From Acidobacteriota bacterium (GTDB taxonomy: Bacteria > Acidobacteriota > Vicinamibacteria > Vicinamibacterales > JAFNAJ01), in NCBI GenBank assembly GCA_023384575.1, contig JAHDVP010000010.1:1-64000 (forward strand): a DNA stretch of 64,000 bases. Reading direction: 5' to 3'. The position numbers and the translations under genes were made by a program. The stretch's first letter is position 1, and each line of letters begins with the position of its first letter. The notes beneath the pieces were generated by a model. It was not told the origin of the DNA and did not search any database. It was given only the letters and a program-made list of their open reading frames with translations. This document shows positions 19,390 through 28,617 of this stretch, piece after piece.

Positions 19390-21036
19390 GTGCACGCCTC
19401 GACCGAACACTCCTCGTCCCGCAGATCGATCGATTTGCGCGAGTTGCCCTGGGTCCGCCGGTTCGCCGCGGACTACGCGCATCGGTTCGAGGCCGTGTCG
19501 TCGTTCTTCGCGGGCGATCCGGCCTCGCCGGCGGCCTGGGCCGCCGCCATCGCCCGCACGGTCGGCCACTCGCGCCCTCGCGAGGCCGTCGCCACGATGC
19601 TGTCACGACAGCTCGAGGCCAGGCACGCGCCGGCCGCAGCGCGGGCGAGTCTCGAGAAGCTGCGCGATCCCAGAGCGGTCGCCGTGGTGACCGGCCAGCA
19701 GGCCGGCCTCTTCGGCGGTCCACTGTTCACCCTGCTCAAGGCCCTCACCGCCCTGCGGCTGGCCGGCCGGGTCGAACGCGAGCACGGCGTGCCGGCGCTG
19801 GCCATCTTCTGGATCGACAGCGAGGACCACGACTGGGCTGAGGTGGCGTCGGCGACGGTCCTCGACGCCGACCTCGATCCGAGGACGGTGAGCCTGCCGG
19901 CCCCCACGGGCGCCGGCGAGGTGCCGGTCGCCAGCGTGCGGCTCGGCGACTCGATGGCGGCGGCCCTCGAGGCCCTGCGGGCGGCGCTCGCCCCGACGGA
20001 GTTCAGCGACGAGCTCATGGCGGCCCTGTCGGCCGCCTACCGGCCTGGCGCCGGGATGTCGGAGGCGTTCGCCTCGTGGCTCGAGACGGTGCTCGGCAGT
20101 CGTGGTCTCGTTGTCTTCGACTGTGCCGACGGGGCGGCAAAGCCGCTCGTGGCCGACGTGTTCGCCCTCGAGGTCGAGCACGCGGGCCGGACCTCGGCGC
20201 TGGCGGCGGCCGCTGGCCAGGCCATGGAGCAGCTGGGGTACCACGCGCAGGTGACGCCGCACCCTGGCGGCGTGGCGCTCTTCTCACTCGACGGCGGCCG
20301 CCATTCCGTGCGACGCGAGGGCGAAGGGTTCTCGGTCGGCACCGACGTTGCGAGCCGGCCCGCCCTCGTCGACGAGGTCCGCCGGCGTCCCGAACGCTTC
20401 AGCCCGAACGTCCTGCTGCGTCCCGTCGTGCAGGACACCCTGTTCCCCACCGTCGCCTATGTGGCGGGACCGAGCGAGCTCGTGTACCTCGGGCAGTTGA
20501 AGGACGTCTACGCGCACTTCGGCGTGCCGATGCCGCTCGTGTACCCGCGGATCACGGCGACGCTCATCGACTCGGCCGCCAGCCGGTTCCTGGCGAGGTA
20601 CGACGTGGGCCTCGCCGCCCTGCAGCCCCAGAACGAGAGCGAGCTGAACCGGCTGCTCGAAGCGCAGCTGCCACCGACGGTCGATGCGGCCCTCGAGGAA
20701 GCGAAACGGGCGGTCGAGGAGCGGATGGCCGCGGTCGTCGCGGCGGTGCCGGCCATCGACCCCACCCTCGAAGGCGCGGCGAAGTCGACGCTCGGCCGCA
20801 TGGAGCACGACCTGCGCACGCTGCACTCGAAGATCATCCAGGCGGCCAAGCGGCGGAACGACACGCTGCGGCGCCAGTTCACGCGGACGCGCGCCCAGGC
20901 GTTCCCACATGGCCATCTGCAGGAGCGGGAAGTCGGTTTCGTCTACTTCCTCAACCGTTATGGGCCGTCGCTCGTCGACGTCCTCGAGGCGGAGCTGCCG
21001 CTCGACCTCGGACAACACTGGATCCTGACCGTATGA
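19390..21036 (+). CDS. bshC: bacillithiol biosynthesis cysteine-adding enzyme
   Basis: A 548-residue BshC, the enzyme thought to add cysteine to GlcN-malate in the last step of bacillithiol synthesis. Family signatures are VTGQQAGLFGGPLFTLLKA, FWIDSEDHDWAEV, SPNVLLRPVVQDTLFPTVAY and PSELVYLGQLKDVY. A coiled-coil arm (about 440-510) precedes the C-terminal FVYFLNRYGPS. The start is GTG19390 with no clear ribosome-binding site; TTGACA at 19352-19357 may be its -35. bshA and bshB are not in the window. It diverges from the pseudokinase-carAB operon. Confidence 0.95.
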   Translation: MHASTEHSSSRRSIDLRELPWVRRFAADYAHRFEAVSSFFAGDPASPAAWAAAIARTVGHSRPREAVATMLSRQLEARHAPAAARASLEKLRDPRAVAVVTGQQAGLFGGPLFTLLKALTALRLAGRVEREHGVPALAIFWIDSEDHDWAEVASATVLDADLDPRTVSLPAPTGAGEVPVASVRLGDSMAAALEALRAALAPTEFSDELMAALSAAYRPGAGMSEAFASWLETVLGSRGLVVFDCADGAAKPLVADVFALEVEHAGRTSALAAAAGQAMEQLGYHAQVTPHPGGVALFSLDGGRHSVRREGEGFSVGTDVASRPALVDEVRRRPERFSPNVLLRPVVQDTLFPTVAYVAGPSELVYLGQLKDVYAHFGVPMPLVYPRITATLIDSAASRFLARYDVGLAALQPQNESELNRLLEAQLPPTVDAALEEAKRAVEERMAAVVAAVPAIDPTLEGAAKSTLGRMEHDLRTLHSKIIQAAKRRNDTLRRQFTRTRAQAFPHGHLQEREVGFVYFLNRYGPSLVDVLEAELPLDLGQHWILTV

Positions 21037-21061
21037 GGCGAGGGGGCGGCCGCGCCCCCGG

Positions 21062-23401
21062 ATGGCCGTGACCCGAACCGCCCGACGCCCGGCGCCCCGC
21101 GCCCGCAAGCCACCCCGGCGGCGACGCTGGCTCGGTGCGCTCGCCGTGCTGCTGCTCCTGGCCCTGCTCGCGGGCGCCGGGGTGCTGGCCTATTTCTACG
21201 TCACGTTCTCCCACCTGATCGATGCGCGCCTGAACGATGGGCTCGAGCGGGTGGAGCCGCGCGTGTTCGCCCGCCCCTTCGTGCTGCGCAAGGGCCAGGC
21301 CATCAGCCAGCCCGAACTCATCGACCGACTGAACGACCTCGGCTACGCGCACCGGCCGCGCGCCGAGGCCCCAGGCCAGTTCGCCGTCGGCGAGCACGCC
21401 GTCGCCCTGGTGGCCCGCGGGGGTGAGCGGCACGGACAGGCCATTCGCGTGGTGTTCCGCGGCCCCGTCCGCCGGGCCTCGACGGCCTTGCCGCCCGCCT
21501 CGCAGATCGAAGCGCTCGAGGTCGTGGGCCGGGGTGCGGTCGACAGCGTGAGCGTCGAGCCTCCGCTGCTGACCGCGCTCGCGTCCGCCACGCGCGAGAA
21601 GCGCCGGCGAGTCCCGCTCGCGCACATCCCGAAGGTCGCCCAGCAGGCCGTCCTGGCCATCGAGGACCGGCGCTTCTACGACCACCCGGGCGTCGACGTG
21701 ATCCGCACGATCGGCGCCATCGTCACCAACGTGCGCGGCGACCGGCCATACCTGGTCGGTGGCAGCACGCTGACGCAGCAGCTGGTGAAGAACTTCTTCC
21801 TGACCCGCGAGAAGACGTACAAGCGGAAGCTCCAGGAGCAGCTGCTCGCCGTCATCCTCGAGCGTCGCCTGACGAAGGACGAGATTCTCGAGCTGTACCT
21901 GAACGAGGTCTATCTCGGACAGCGCGGGTCGTTCGCCGTGCACGGCGTGGCCGAAGCCTCGCGGATGTTCTTCGGCAAGGACGTCAGCAACCTGACGCTC
22001 GCCGAGGCGGCGACCATTGCCGGCGTGATCCAGTCGCCGCCGGCCTACTCGCCGTTCCGGGCCAACGAGCGGGCGCGGCAGCGGCGGAACGTGGTGCTCG
22101 GCGCGATGGCCGAAACGGGCTACATCTCGGCCGAGGCCGCGAGCCGCGCGGCCGCGTTGCCGCTCGAGCCGGTCGCGCGGGCGCTCGATGCGGAGGCCCC
22201 GTACTTCGTCGACCACATCGGCCAGACGTTCGCCGAGCACTACCCCGGCCTCGCCACCGGGGGCGGCGATGTCGACGTCTACACCACCATCGACATCCAC
22301 CTGCAGCGGCTCGCGCAGGACGCCGTGAGGGAAGGCCTCGCCACCGTCGACCAGACGCTCGCGCGACGATCGACGCGCGGCCGGGCGGAGGCCGCGCTGC
22401 TCGCGATCGACCCGCGGACCGGCGACGTGCTGGCGTGGGTGGGCGGGCGGTTCTACAACCGGTCGCAGTTCAACCGGGTGATGCACGCGCGCCGGCAACC
22501 CGGGTCCGTGTTCAAGCCGTTCGTCTACCTCGCGGCCTTCGAACGAGCGCTGGCGATGGGCGTGGCCGACCTCACGCCGGCCACGGTGGTCATCGACGAG
22601 CCGACGACGTTCTATTCGGGCGAGGAGGAATGGAACCCGCGCAACTACGGCGACGAGTACGACGGCCCCGTGACGCTGCGCCGCGCGCTGGCGCTCTCGC
22701 GCAACATCGCCGCCATCAAGGTGGCCGAGGCCGTCGGCTACGACACGGTCGCGGCGCTGTGGAAGCAGGTCGGCACGAGCATGCAGCCCAAGCCGTATCC
22801 CTCGATCGCGCTCGGCGTGTTCGAGGTGACGCCCTTCGAGGTGGCCGAGGCGTACACCGTGTTCGCCAACGGAGGCGAGCTGCGGCCCCTCCGCACGATC
22901 CTGGGGCTGCGGGCCGACGGCGGCGACGTCGCTGCGCCGGCCGTGCCGCCCACCCGCCGGCTGGCCAGCCTCGAGGCCACGTTCCTCGTCCAGGACATGA
23001 TGCGCAGCGTGATGGACGAGGGCACGGGTCTCGGCGCGCGCGCGGCGGGGTTCCGGCTCGACGCCGCCGGCAAGTCCGGCACGACCAACGACCTGCGCGA
23101 CGCCTGGTTCGTCGGCTTCACGCCCGAGCTGCTGACGGTGGTGTGGGTGGGCTTCGACGACAACCAGGCGCTCGGCCTGTCGGGCTCGCAGGCCGCGCTG
23201 CCCATCTGGACGACGTTCATGACGCGGGCCCTGTCGGGACACCCGAACCTGCCGTTTGAATCGCCCGAGACCGGCCTCACCTACGTCGAGATCGATCGCG
23301 ATACGGGCGAGCTCGCCGGGCCCGCGTGCCCGCGCGTCCTGCGCGAGGTCTTCATCTCGGGCACCGAGCCGCTCGCCCACTGCGCACTGCACCGCTTCTG
23401 A
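21062..23401 (+). CDS. class A penicillin-binding protein (PBP1b-like)
   Basis: A 779-residue bifunctional peptidoglycan synthase. A basic cytoplasmic tail is followed by a membrane helix (about 23-46). A UB2H-like region (RVFARPFVLRKGQ, ELIDRLNDLGY) suggests the PBP1b branch. The glycosyltransferase domain has the catalytic glutamate in AIEDRRFYDHPG (Glu201) and GGSTLTQQ (233-240). The transpeptidase has all three motifs: SVFK (Ser482-Lys485), SRN (546-548) and KSGT (671-674). It starts at ATG21062, 25 bases after bshC on the same strand. Confidence 0.96.
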   Translation: MAVTRTARRPAPRARKPPRRRRWLGALAVLLLLALLAGAGVLAYFYVTFSHLIDARLNDGLERVEPRVFARPFVLRKGQAISQPELIDRLNDLGYAHRPRAEAPGQFAVGEHAVALVARGGERHGQAIRVVFRGPVRRASTALPPASQIEALEVVGRGAVDSVSVEPPLLTALASATREKRRRVPLAHIPKVAQQAVLAIEDRRFYDHPGVDVIRTIGAIVTNVRGDRPYLVGGSTLTQQLVKNFFLTREKTYKRKLQEQLLAVILERRLTKDEILELYLNEVYLGQRGSFAVHGVAEASRMFFGKDVSNLTLAEAATIAGVIQSPPAYSPFRANERARQRRNVVLGAMAETGYISAEAASRAAALPLEPVARALDAEAPYFVDHIGQTFAEHYPGLATGGGDVDVYTTIDIHLQRLAQDAVREGLATVDQTLARRSTRGRAEAALLAIDPRTGDVLAWVGGRFYNRSQFNRVMHARRQPGSVFKPFVYLAAFERALAMGVADLTPATVVIDEPTTFYSGEEEWNPRNYGDEYDGPVTLRRALALSRNIAAIKVAEAVGYDTVAALWKQVGTSMQPKPYPSIALGVFEVTPFEVAEAYTVFANGGELRPLRTILGLRADGGDVAAPAVPPTRRLASLEATFLVQDMMRSVMDEGTGLGARAAGFRLDAAGKSGTTNDLRDAWFVGFTPELLTVVWVGFDDNQALGLSGSQAALPIWTTFMTRALSGHPNLPFESPETGLTYVEIDRDTGELAGPACPRVLREVFISGTEPLAHCALHRF

Positions 23402-23479
23402 GACCGACCGGCGCGGCCACGAGCGCCCGAGGGCCGTCTGCCTGCGGGCCTCTGGCCGGAGCCTGCGACCGGCAGCCGC

Positions 23480-23488
23480 TGGTATACT
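23480..23488 (+). promoter_or_regulatory. extended -10 promoter before the foldase gene
   Basis: TGG-TATACT, hexamer 23483-23488. The predicted start near 23495 gives a leader of about 33 bases that contains the GAGG ribosome-binding site at 23518-23521. Confidence 0.5.
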
Positions 23489-23527
23489 ACTGTGTTGGCG
23501 CTTCCGCCCAGATCGTTCGAGGTATCC

Positions 23528-24586
23528 GTGACCCAGCCCTTGTGCGTCGCCCTGCTCGCCCTGCTCACGGTCGGCTGCCAGAAGGCCCCGGCCCAATCGG
23601 CCAACCAGTCGGCACAGAGTGTCGCGACGTCGCCGGCCGTCGCGGAAGAGGCGACGAGCGGCGCCGACGCCACGCAGGCGGACCCTCCCAAGCCGGTACC
23701 CGCCGAGCTGCCCGACGTCGTCGCACGGGTCAACGGCGAGGCGATCAGCCGGACCGACTTCGAGCAGGCGCTGAAGAACGTCGAGGGACGGGCGGGCGGC
23801 CCGATTCCCGCCGAGCGACGCGACGAGATCCTGCGCGAGGTCCTCGACCAGCTCGTGACCATTCACGTGCTCGAGCAGGAAGCGAAGACGCGCAGCGTGA
23901 CGGTGTCCGACAGCGAGGTCGACGCGCAGATTGCCGAGATCCGGAAGCAGTTCCAGACGGAAGAGGAATTCACCAAGGCGCTCGGCGAGCGGGGGCTGAC
24001 GCTGGCCCGCCTGCGTGAGGACGCGCGGCGCGAGATGGCGATTGCCCGCATGGTCGAGGCCGAGGTCAGGCCGAAGATCGACGTCAAGGAACAGGACGTC
24101 AAGAGTTTCTACGACCAGAACCCCGACCAGTTCCAGCAGCCCGAGACGATTCGGGCGAGCCACATCCTGCTCCGAGCCGACCAGGCGGCCCCTGAGAGCG
24201 ACAAGCAGGCCGCACGCGCGAAGGCGAACGACGTCCTGAAGGAGATCCGCGCCGGCGCCGACTTCGCGGAGATGGCGAAGAAGTACTCGCAGGACGGCAG
24301 CGCATCGAACGGGGGGGATCTCAACTACTTCCAGCGCGGGCAGATGGTGGCGCCTTTCGAGGAAGCAGCGCTCGCCCTCAAGCCCGGCCAGGTGAGCGAC
24401 GTCGTCGAGACCCAGTTCGGGTACCACATCATCAAGCTGACCGATCGCCAGCCGCCGCGCACCGTGCCGCTCGACCAGGTCGCGCAGCGCATCGGGGAGT
24501 TCCTCCTGATGCGGGCGCAGCAGGAGCGGGCCAACGAGTTCATCATGGCGTTGCGCGCCAAGAGCAAGATCGAAGTCCTGATGTGA
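23528..24586 (+). CDS. PpiC/SurA-type peptidylprolyl isomerase lipoprotein
   Basis: A 352-residue exported foldase. The N-terminus is a lipoprotein signal with lipobox LTVGC (Cys17), so the mature protein is lipid-anchored. After a low-complexity linker comes a SurA-N-like helical region (VVARVNGEAISRTDFEQAL). The parvulin rotamase domain at about 207-307 has RASHILLRAD, ADFAEMAKKYSQDGSASNGG and FGYHIIKL. Start GTG23528 is preferred over an in-frame GTG at 23492 because GAGG lies six bases upstream and the signal peptide then has normal length. It probably assists folding of secreted or outer-membrane proteins. Confidence 0.9.
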   Translation: MTQPLCVALLALLTVGCQKAPAQSANQSAQSVATSPAVAEEATSGADATQADPPKPVPAELPDVVARVNGEAISRTDFEQALKNVEGRAGGPIPAERRDEILREVLDQLVTIHVLEQEAKTRSVTVSDSEVDAQIAEIRKQFQTEEEFTKALGERGLTLARLREDARREMAIARMVEAEVRPKIDVKEQDVKSFYDQNPDQFQQPETIRASHILLRADQAAPESDKQAARAKANDVLKEIRAGADFAEMAKKYSQDGSASNGGDLNYFQRGQMVAPFEEAALALKPGQVSDVVETQFGYHIIKLTDRQPPRTVPLDQVAQRIGEFLLMRAQQERANEFIMALRAKSKIEVLM

Positions 24587-25461
24587 TGCAGGAGGTCTAC
24601 CTCGCGGCGGCCGACGTGGTGGCGCGCGGCGAGCGGGCAGCCATCCTGACCATCGTGCGGGTGACCGGCTCGACGCCCCAGCGCGTGGGCGCCAAGATGC
24701 TGGTCCGAGAGGACGGCCGCGCGGTGGGCACGATCGGAGGCGGCTGCTACGAGCACGACGCGATGCAGCGGGCGCGCCTGGTGATGGACGAGGGTCGGGC
24801 GCTGCTCGCCCGCTACGACCTCAACGACGACGTCGCCGGGGAGTCCGGCCTGATCTGCGGAGGGCAGATGGACGTCTTCATCGAGCCCGTCGTGCCGCCC
24901 GCCGACCTGTTCGTCGTCGGCGCCGGCCACGTCGGCTTCCACCTGGCGCGCCTCGCGTCGTCCACCGGGTTCCGAACGCACGTCGTCGACGACCGCGAGA
25001 AGTTCGCCAACGCCGAACGCTTTCCGGACGCCGCCGAGGTGGTGGTCGACGACATCCCCACGTGGCTCGGTCGGGCCATCCTGCCGCGCGGCGCGTACGT
25101 CGTGGTCGTGACGCGGGGCCACCGCCACGACCTCGAGGCCCTGCGCGCGCTCGTCCCGCGCGACCTGCGATACCTCGGCCTGATCGGCAGCCGCGCGAAA
25201 GTGGCGCGTCTCTTCGGCGTCCTGCGCGGCGAGGGCGTCGACGAGGCCGCGCTCCAGCGCGTGCACGCCCCCATCGGCCTCGACATCGGCGCCGTCACCC
25301 CGGAGGAGATCGCCGTCAGCATCCTGGCGGAGCTGATCGCCGTGAAGTACGGCAAGCTGCGGCAGCGCGACGACGGGCGCCCGGCGACGGACGCAACGCC
25401 GTTGAAGTGGACCGCCTCCCGTGCGGCGACCCCGGCGGCCGCCGCGGGCGGGCGACCGTGA
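24586..25461 (+). CDS. XdhC/CoxI family molybdenum-cofactor chaperone
   Basis: A 291-residue two-domain XdhC-like protein. The N-terminal CoxI-like part shows VTGSTPQRVGAKMLV and GTIGGGCYE. The C-terminal Rossmann domain starts DLFVVGAGHVGFHLARLA and contains TRGHRHDLEAL and LIGSRAKVARLF. Such proteins sulfurate and insert the molybdenum cofactor into xanthine dehydrogenase-type hydroxylases, but none of those subunits lies nearby. ATG24586 overlaps the stop of the foldase gene by one base; GTG24583 is an alternative. Its own stop overlaps the next start as GTGA. Confidence 0.9.
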   Translation: MQEVYLAAADVVARGERAAILTIVRVTGSTPQRVGAKMLVREDGRAVGTIGGGCYEHDAMQRARLVMDEGRALLARYDLNDDVAGESGLICGGQMDVFIEPVVPPADLFVVGAGHVGFHLARLASSTGFRTHVVDDREKFANAERFPDAAEVVVDDIPTWLGRAILPRGAYVVVVTRGHRHDLEALRALVPRDLRYLGLIGSRAKVARLFGVLRGEGVDEAALQRVHAPIGLDIGAVTPEEIAVSILAELIAVKYGKLRQRDDGRPATDATPLKWTASRAATPAAAAGGRP

Positions 25462-26789
25462 CCCTCCTCGTCCGCAACGCGACGATCCTCACGATGAACG
25501 ACGCCTTCGACGTCGTCGACGGAGGCGTGCTCGTCGTCGAAGGCCGCATCGCGTCGGTCGGCCGCGAGGCCGAACGGTCGCCGCTCGCCGAGGGCGCGCG
25601 CTCGATCGATGCCCGCGGGGGCCTGCTGCTGCCCGGCCTCGTCCAGACCCACATTCACCTCTGCCAGACGCTGTTCCGGGGGTTCGCCGACGACCTCACC
25701 CTGCTCGAGTGGCTGCGGCGCCGAGTCTGGCCGCTCGAGGCGGCGCACCGGCCCGACTCGCTGCGCGCGGCGACGCGTCTGGCGGCGGCCGAGCTGCTGA
25801 GGACCGGGACGACGAGCGTCCTCACCATGGAAACGGTCCACGACACCGAGGTCGTGCTCGAGACGCTCGAGGGGCTCGGCCTGCGGGCGACCGTGGGCAA
25901 GTGCATGATGGATGCCGACGGCGAGGCGCCGCCTCGGCTGCAGGAGGCCACCAGCCGCTCCATCGACGAGAGCCTCGCCCTCCATCGGGCCTGGCACGGG
26001 CAGGCGAACGGCCGCCTGCGCGTCGCGCTCGCACCCCGGTTCGCGATCTCGTGCACGCGCGGCCTGCTCGAGGCGGTCGGCGCGCTGGCCCGCGAGCACG
26101 ACGTGCTCGTGCACACCCACGCCTCCGAGTCGCGCGACGAGATCGCCGTCGTCAGACGAATGTCCGGCCTCGACAACATGGCGTACCTCGCCGCGACGGG
26201 GCTGGCTTCGTCCCGGCTGTGCGCCGCGCACTGCATCTGGGTGACCGAGGAAGAGCAGGCCCTGATGGCCGAGCACGACGTCAAGGTCCTCCACTGCCCC
26301 GGGTCGAACACCAAGCTGGGATCGGGCATCGCGCCCATTCCCGAGCTGCGTGCCCGCGGCATCTCGGTGTCGCTCGGCGCGGACGGCGCCGCCTGCAACA
26401 ACCGGCTCGACATGTTCGACGAGATGCGCCTGGCGGCCACGCTGCAGGGGCTGCGGCGCGCGCCCGGGGCCCTGCCGGCCCGCGACGTCGTGTGGATGGC
26501 CACGAGGGAGGGCGCCCGGGCCCTGGGACTCGAACGGGAGATCGGCTCGGTCGAGGTCGGCAAGCGCGCCGACCTGATCGTGGTCGATCGCGGAGCGCCC
26601 CACCTGCTGCCCGGCCCCGACCCGTACTCGACGCTGGTGTACGCGGCGCGGGGCACCGACGTGCGAACGGTGGTGGTCGACGGCGAAGTCCTCGTCGACG
26701 ATTTCGTCCACACGTGTCTCGACCCCGCCGAGGTCGCGGCCGGGGCGCGGACCGCCGCAGCGGCCCTCGCCGCGCGCGCCGGCCTGTAG
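25458..26789 (+). CDS. amidohydrolase, purine-deaminase-like (8-oxoguanine/MTA-SAH deaminase group)
   Basis: A 443-residue metal-dependent hydrolase of the TrzA/AtzA/MtaD group. Metal ligands are visible as His65 and His67 in QTHIHLCQT, His219 and His221 in VHTHASE with Glu224, His258 in AAHCIW and Asp309 in LGADGAACNN. KLGSGIAP is shared with MTA/SAH and 8-oxoguanine deaminases. GTG25458 overlaps xdhC (GTGA). Coupling to a molybdopterin chaperone suggests purine catabolism, for instance deamination ahead of a xanthine dehydrogenase-type oxidation. That is inference from context; the substrate is open. Confidence 0.88.
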   Translation: MTLLVRNATILTMNDAFDVVDGGVLVVEGRIASVGREAERSPLAEGARSIDARGGLLLPGLVQTHIHLCQTLFRGFADDLTLLEWLRRRVWPLEAAHRPDSLRAATRLAAAELLRTGTTSVLTMETVHDTEVVLETLEGLGLRATVGKCMMDADGEAPPRLQEATSRSIDESLALHRAWHGQANGRLRVALAPRFAISCTRGLLEAVGALAREHDVLVHTHASESRDEIAVVRRMSGLDNMAYLAATGLASSRLCAAHCIWVTEEEQALMAEHDVKVLHCPGSNTKLGSGIAPIPELRARGISVSLGADGAACNNRLDMFDEMRLAATLQGLRRAPGALPARDVVWMATREGARALGLEREIGSVEVGKRADLIVVDRGAPHLLPGPDPYSTLVYAARGTDVRTVVVDGEVLVDDFVHTCLDPAEVAAGARTAAAALAARAGL

Positions 26790-26902
26790 CAGCCGCGAGC
26801 GCGAGCGCCACCAGGCCTGTCGGTCTCGACGGCCATGGGCCGACGTCACCGCGCCCCGCCGCCGCGCCCCGCGAGGCTCGCGTCAGCCACACCCAAGTGT
26901 GT

Positions 26903-26939
26903 ATAATCGTGGTTAGCACTCGGAGGCGTCGACTGCTAA
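26903..26939 (+). promoter_or_regulatory. CIRCE operator and promoter of hrcA
   Basis: A perfect TATAAT (26903-26908) is followed by the CIRCE inverted repeat TTAGCACTC (26913-26921), nine bases, then GACTGCTAA (26931-26939), one mismatch from the consensus. HrcA binds CIRCE and represses chaperone genes. The nine-base spacer begins GGAGG, the hrcA ribosome-binding site, and the last operator base is the A of the hrcA ATG. A bound repressor would cover transcription start, ribosome-binding site and start codon together. Confidence 0.92.
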
Positions 26940-28015
26940 TGCGCAGACCGCGCGGCGGTGCGCGTACCGCCCACGAACTTCCCGATCGTCGCCGGCGCAT
27001 CCTCGCCCTGCTCGTGCGCGAGTTCATCGAGCGCGGCGAGCCGGTGTCGTCGTCGTGGATCGCGTCGCACAGCGGACTCGGCCTGTCGTCGGCCACGGTG
27101 CGGAACGAGCTCGCCCAGCTCGAGGCGGAGGGGTACGTCCGCCAGCCGCACACCTCGGCCGGCCGCGTGCCCACCGACCTTGGATACCGGGCCTACGTCG
27201 ATCTGCTGCTCCAGAGCAGACGCCCGGCTCGTCCGGCGCCGGAGGTCGAGCAGCGCCTGCGGCAGGCCCCCACGGTGGCGTCGCTGCTCGAGCACGTGTC
27301 GCACGAGCTGTCGCGGGCTTCGCACCAGCTCGGCTTCGCCATGGTGCCGCCGGCCGACGCGACGACCCGCCTGCGCCAGATCGACTTCGTCATGCTCGAC
27401 GCGTCCCGGGTGCTGGTGGTGGTCGTCGCGATGGACGGACAGGTCACGCAGAAGCTCGTCGACCTGTCCGAGACGATGACGCCGATCGAGCTGACGCAGG
27501 CGGCCGCCTACCTCAACGCCGAGTTCGTCGGGCGGACGCTGACCGAGATTCGCGAGGCCATCGCGGCCCGCATGCACGAGGACCGTCGCCTGTACGATCG
27601 TCTGATGGCCCGCGCGCTGCTGCTCGCCTCGCGCACCTTCGAGGACGTGGCGTTGCCTCCGCTGCTGTTCATCCACGGCACGGCGGCGTTGCTGCAGGAC
27701 CCCTCGCCCGAAGACGACGGGGTGCCCATGACCACACTGCGGACCGTGCTCTCGCTGATCGAGGAGAAGCACCGTCTGTTGCGGCTGCTGAGCGAGTACA
27801 TCGACGCGCCCGGACTGACGGTGGTCATCGGCGGGGAGCACCCGACCCCCGACCTGCGCGGCTTCAGCCTCGTGGCGTCGGTCGCCGCCGGGGCCGACAG
27901 CGGGCCCACGGTCGGCGTCATCGGCCCCCGGCGCATGCGATACTCCCGGGCGATTGCCGCCGTCGACGCCGTGTCGCGTACGGTGAATCGCTTGCTGACT
28001 GCCGAATCGAACTGA
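26939..28015 (+). CDS. hrcA: heat-inducible transcription repressor HrcA
   Basis: A 358-residue repressor. The N-terminal winged helix shows RRRRILALLVREFIERGEPV and the recognition region LSSATVRNELAQLEAEGYV, followed by the family motif HTSAGRVPTDLGYRAYVD. The C-terminal half has the GAF-like HrcA domain, with VIGGEH and VGVIGPRRMRYSRAI. It is autoregulated through the CIRCE element overlapping its start. First gene of hrcA-grpE-dnaJ-prmA. Confidence 0.97.
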   Translation: MRRPRGGARTAHELPDRRRRILALLVREFIERGEPVSSSWIASHSGLGLSSATVRNELAQLEAEGYVRQPHTSAGRVPTDLGYRAYVDLLLQSRRPARPAPEVEQRLRQAPTVASLLEHVSHELSRASHQLGFAMVPPADATTRLRQIDFVMLDASRVLVVVVAMDGQVTQKLVDLSETMTPIELTQAAAYLNAEFVGRTLTEIREAIAARMHEDRRLYDRLMARALLLASRTFEDVALPPLLFIHGTAALLQDPSPEDDGVPMTTLRTVLSLIEEKHRLLRLLSEYIDAPGLTVVIGGEHPTPDLRGFSLVASVAAGADSGPTVGVIGPRRMRYSRAIAAVDAVSRTVNRLLTAESN

Positions 28016-28050
28016 CCGGCCCGTCGACGGGCCGATGCCCCGAAGCACTC

Positions 28051-28617
28051 ATGTCTGAGACCCCGAATCCCCAGGTGGCCGCGTTGCCCGCCACCCCCGA
28101 CGACGCCGCACCGGACACCGAGGCCACCGAGACACCGGCCGCATCGGAGGTTCCGGCGGACCGGGGCGAGCCGGTCGAGGCGGTCCGCGTCCAGCGCGAC
28201 GAGTACTACGATCTCCTCCTCCGCAAGACCGCCGAGTTCGACAACTACCGCAAGCGCACCGAACGGGAACGGCGCGACGCGGGCGATCGCGTCGTAGCCG
28301 AGTTCGTCACCGAGCTACTGCAGGTGGTCGACGATCTCGACCGCGCCGCCGGCGCCGAGGCGGGCGGAGGTGGTGTGGACGCGTACCGCGAGGGAATCGA
28401 CCTCATCCGCCGCCGCCTCGCAGACCTGCTGGCCAGGCGCGGCGTCACGGCGGTCGACCCCCTGGGCGAGGACTTCGACCCGCACGTCCACGAGGCCGTC
28501 GTCCGCGAGCACGACCCGACGCGTCGCGACGGCGAGGTCGTCGAGGTGCTGGCCAAGGGCTACCGCATGGGTGATCGGTTGCTGCGCCCGGCGATGGTGA
28601 AAGTGGCGGCGTCGTGA
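28051..28617 (+). CDS. grpE: nucleotide exchange factor GrpE
   Basis: A 188-residue co-chaperone that releases ADP from DnaK. An acidic, low-complexity N-terminus (about 45 residues) is followed by the coiled-coil entry [21 protein letters not shown]. The beta-wing ends with [20 protein letters not shown] and [19 protein letters not shown]. It starts at ATG28051, 35 bases after hrcA, and its stop overlaps the dnaJ start as GTGA. Confidence 0.96.
   Translation: MSETPNPQVAALPATPDDAAPDTEATETPAASEVPADRGEPVEAVRVQRDEYYDLLLRKTAEFDNYRKRTERERRDAGDRVVAEFVTELLQVVDDLDRAAGAEAGGGGVDAYREGIDLIRRRLADLLARRGVTAVDPLGEDFDPHVHEAVVREHDPTRRDGEVVEVLAKGYRMGDRLLRPAMVKVAAS

Noticed and set aside
20951-24427. A minus-strand open frame of 1,158 codons across bshC, the PBP and the foldase
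   Set aside because: It is the mirror of three confident genes, with repetitive Arg/Leu/Asp composition and no motifs.
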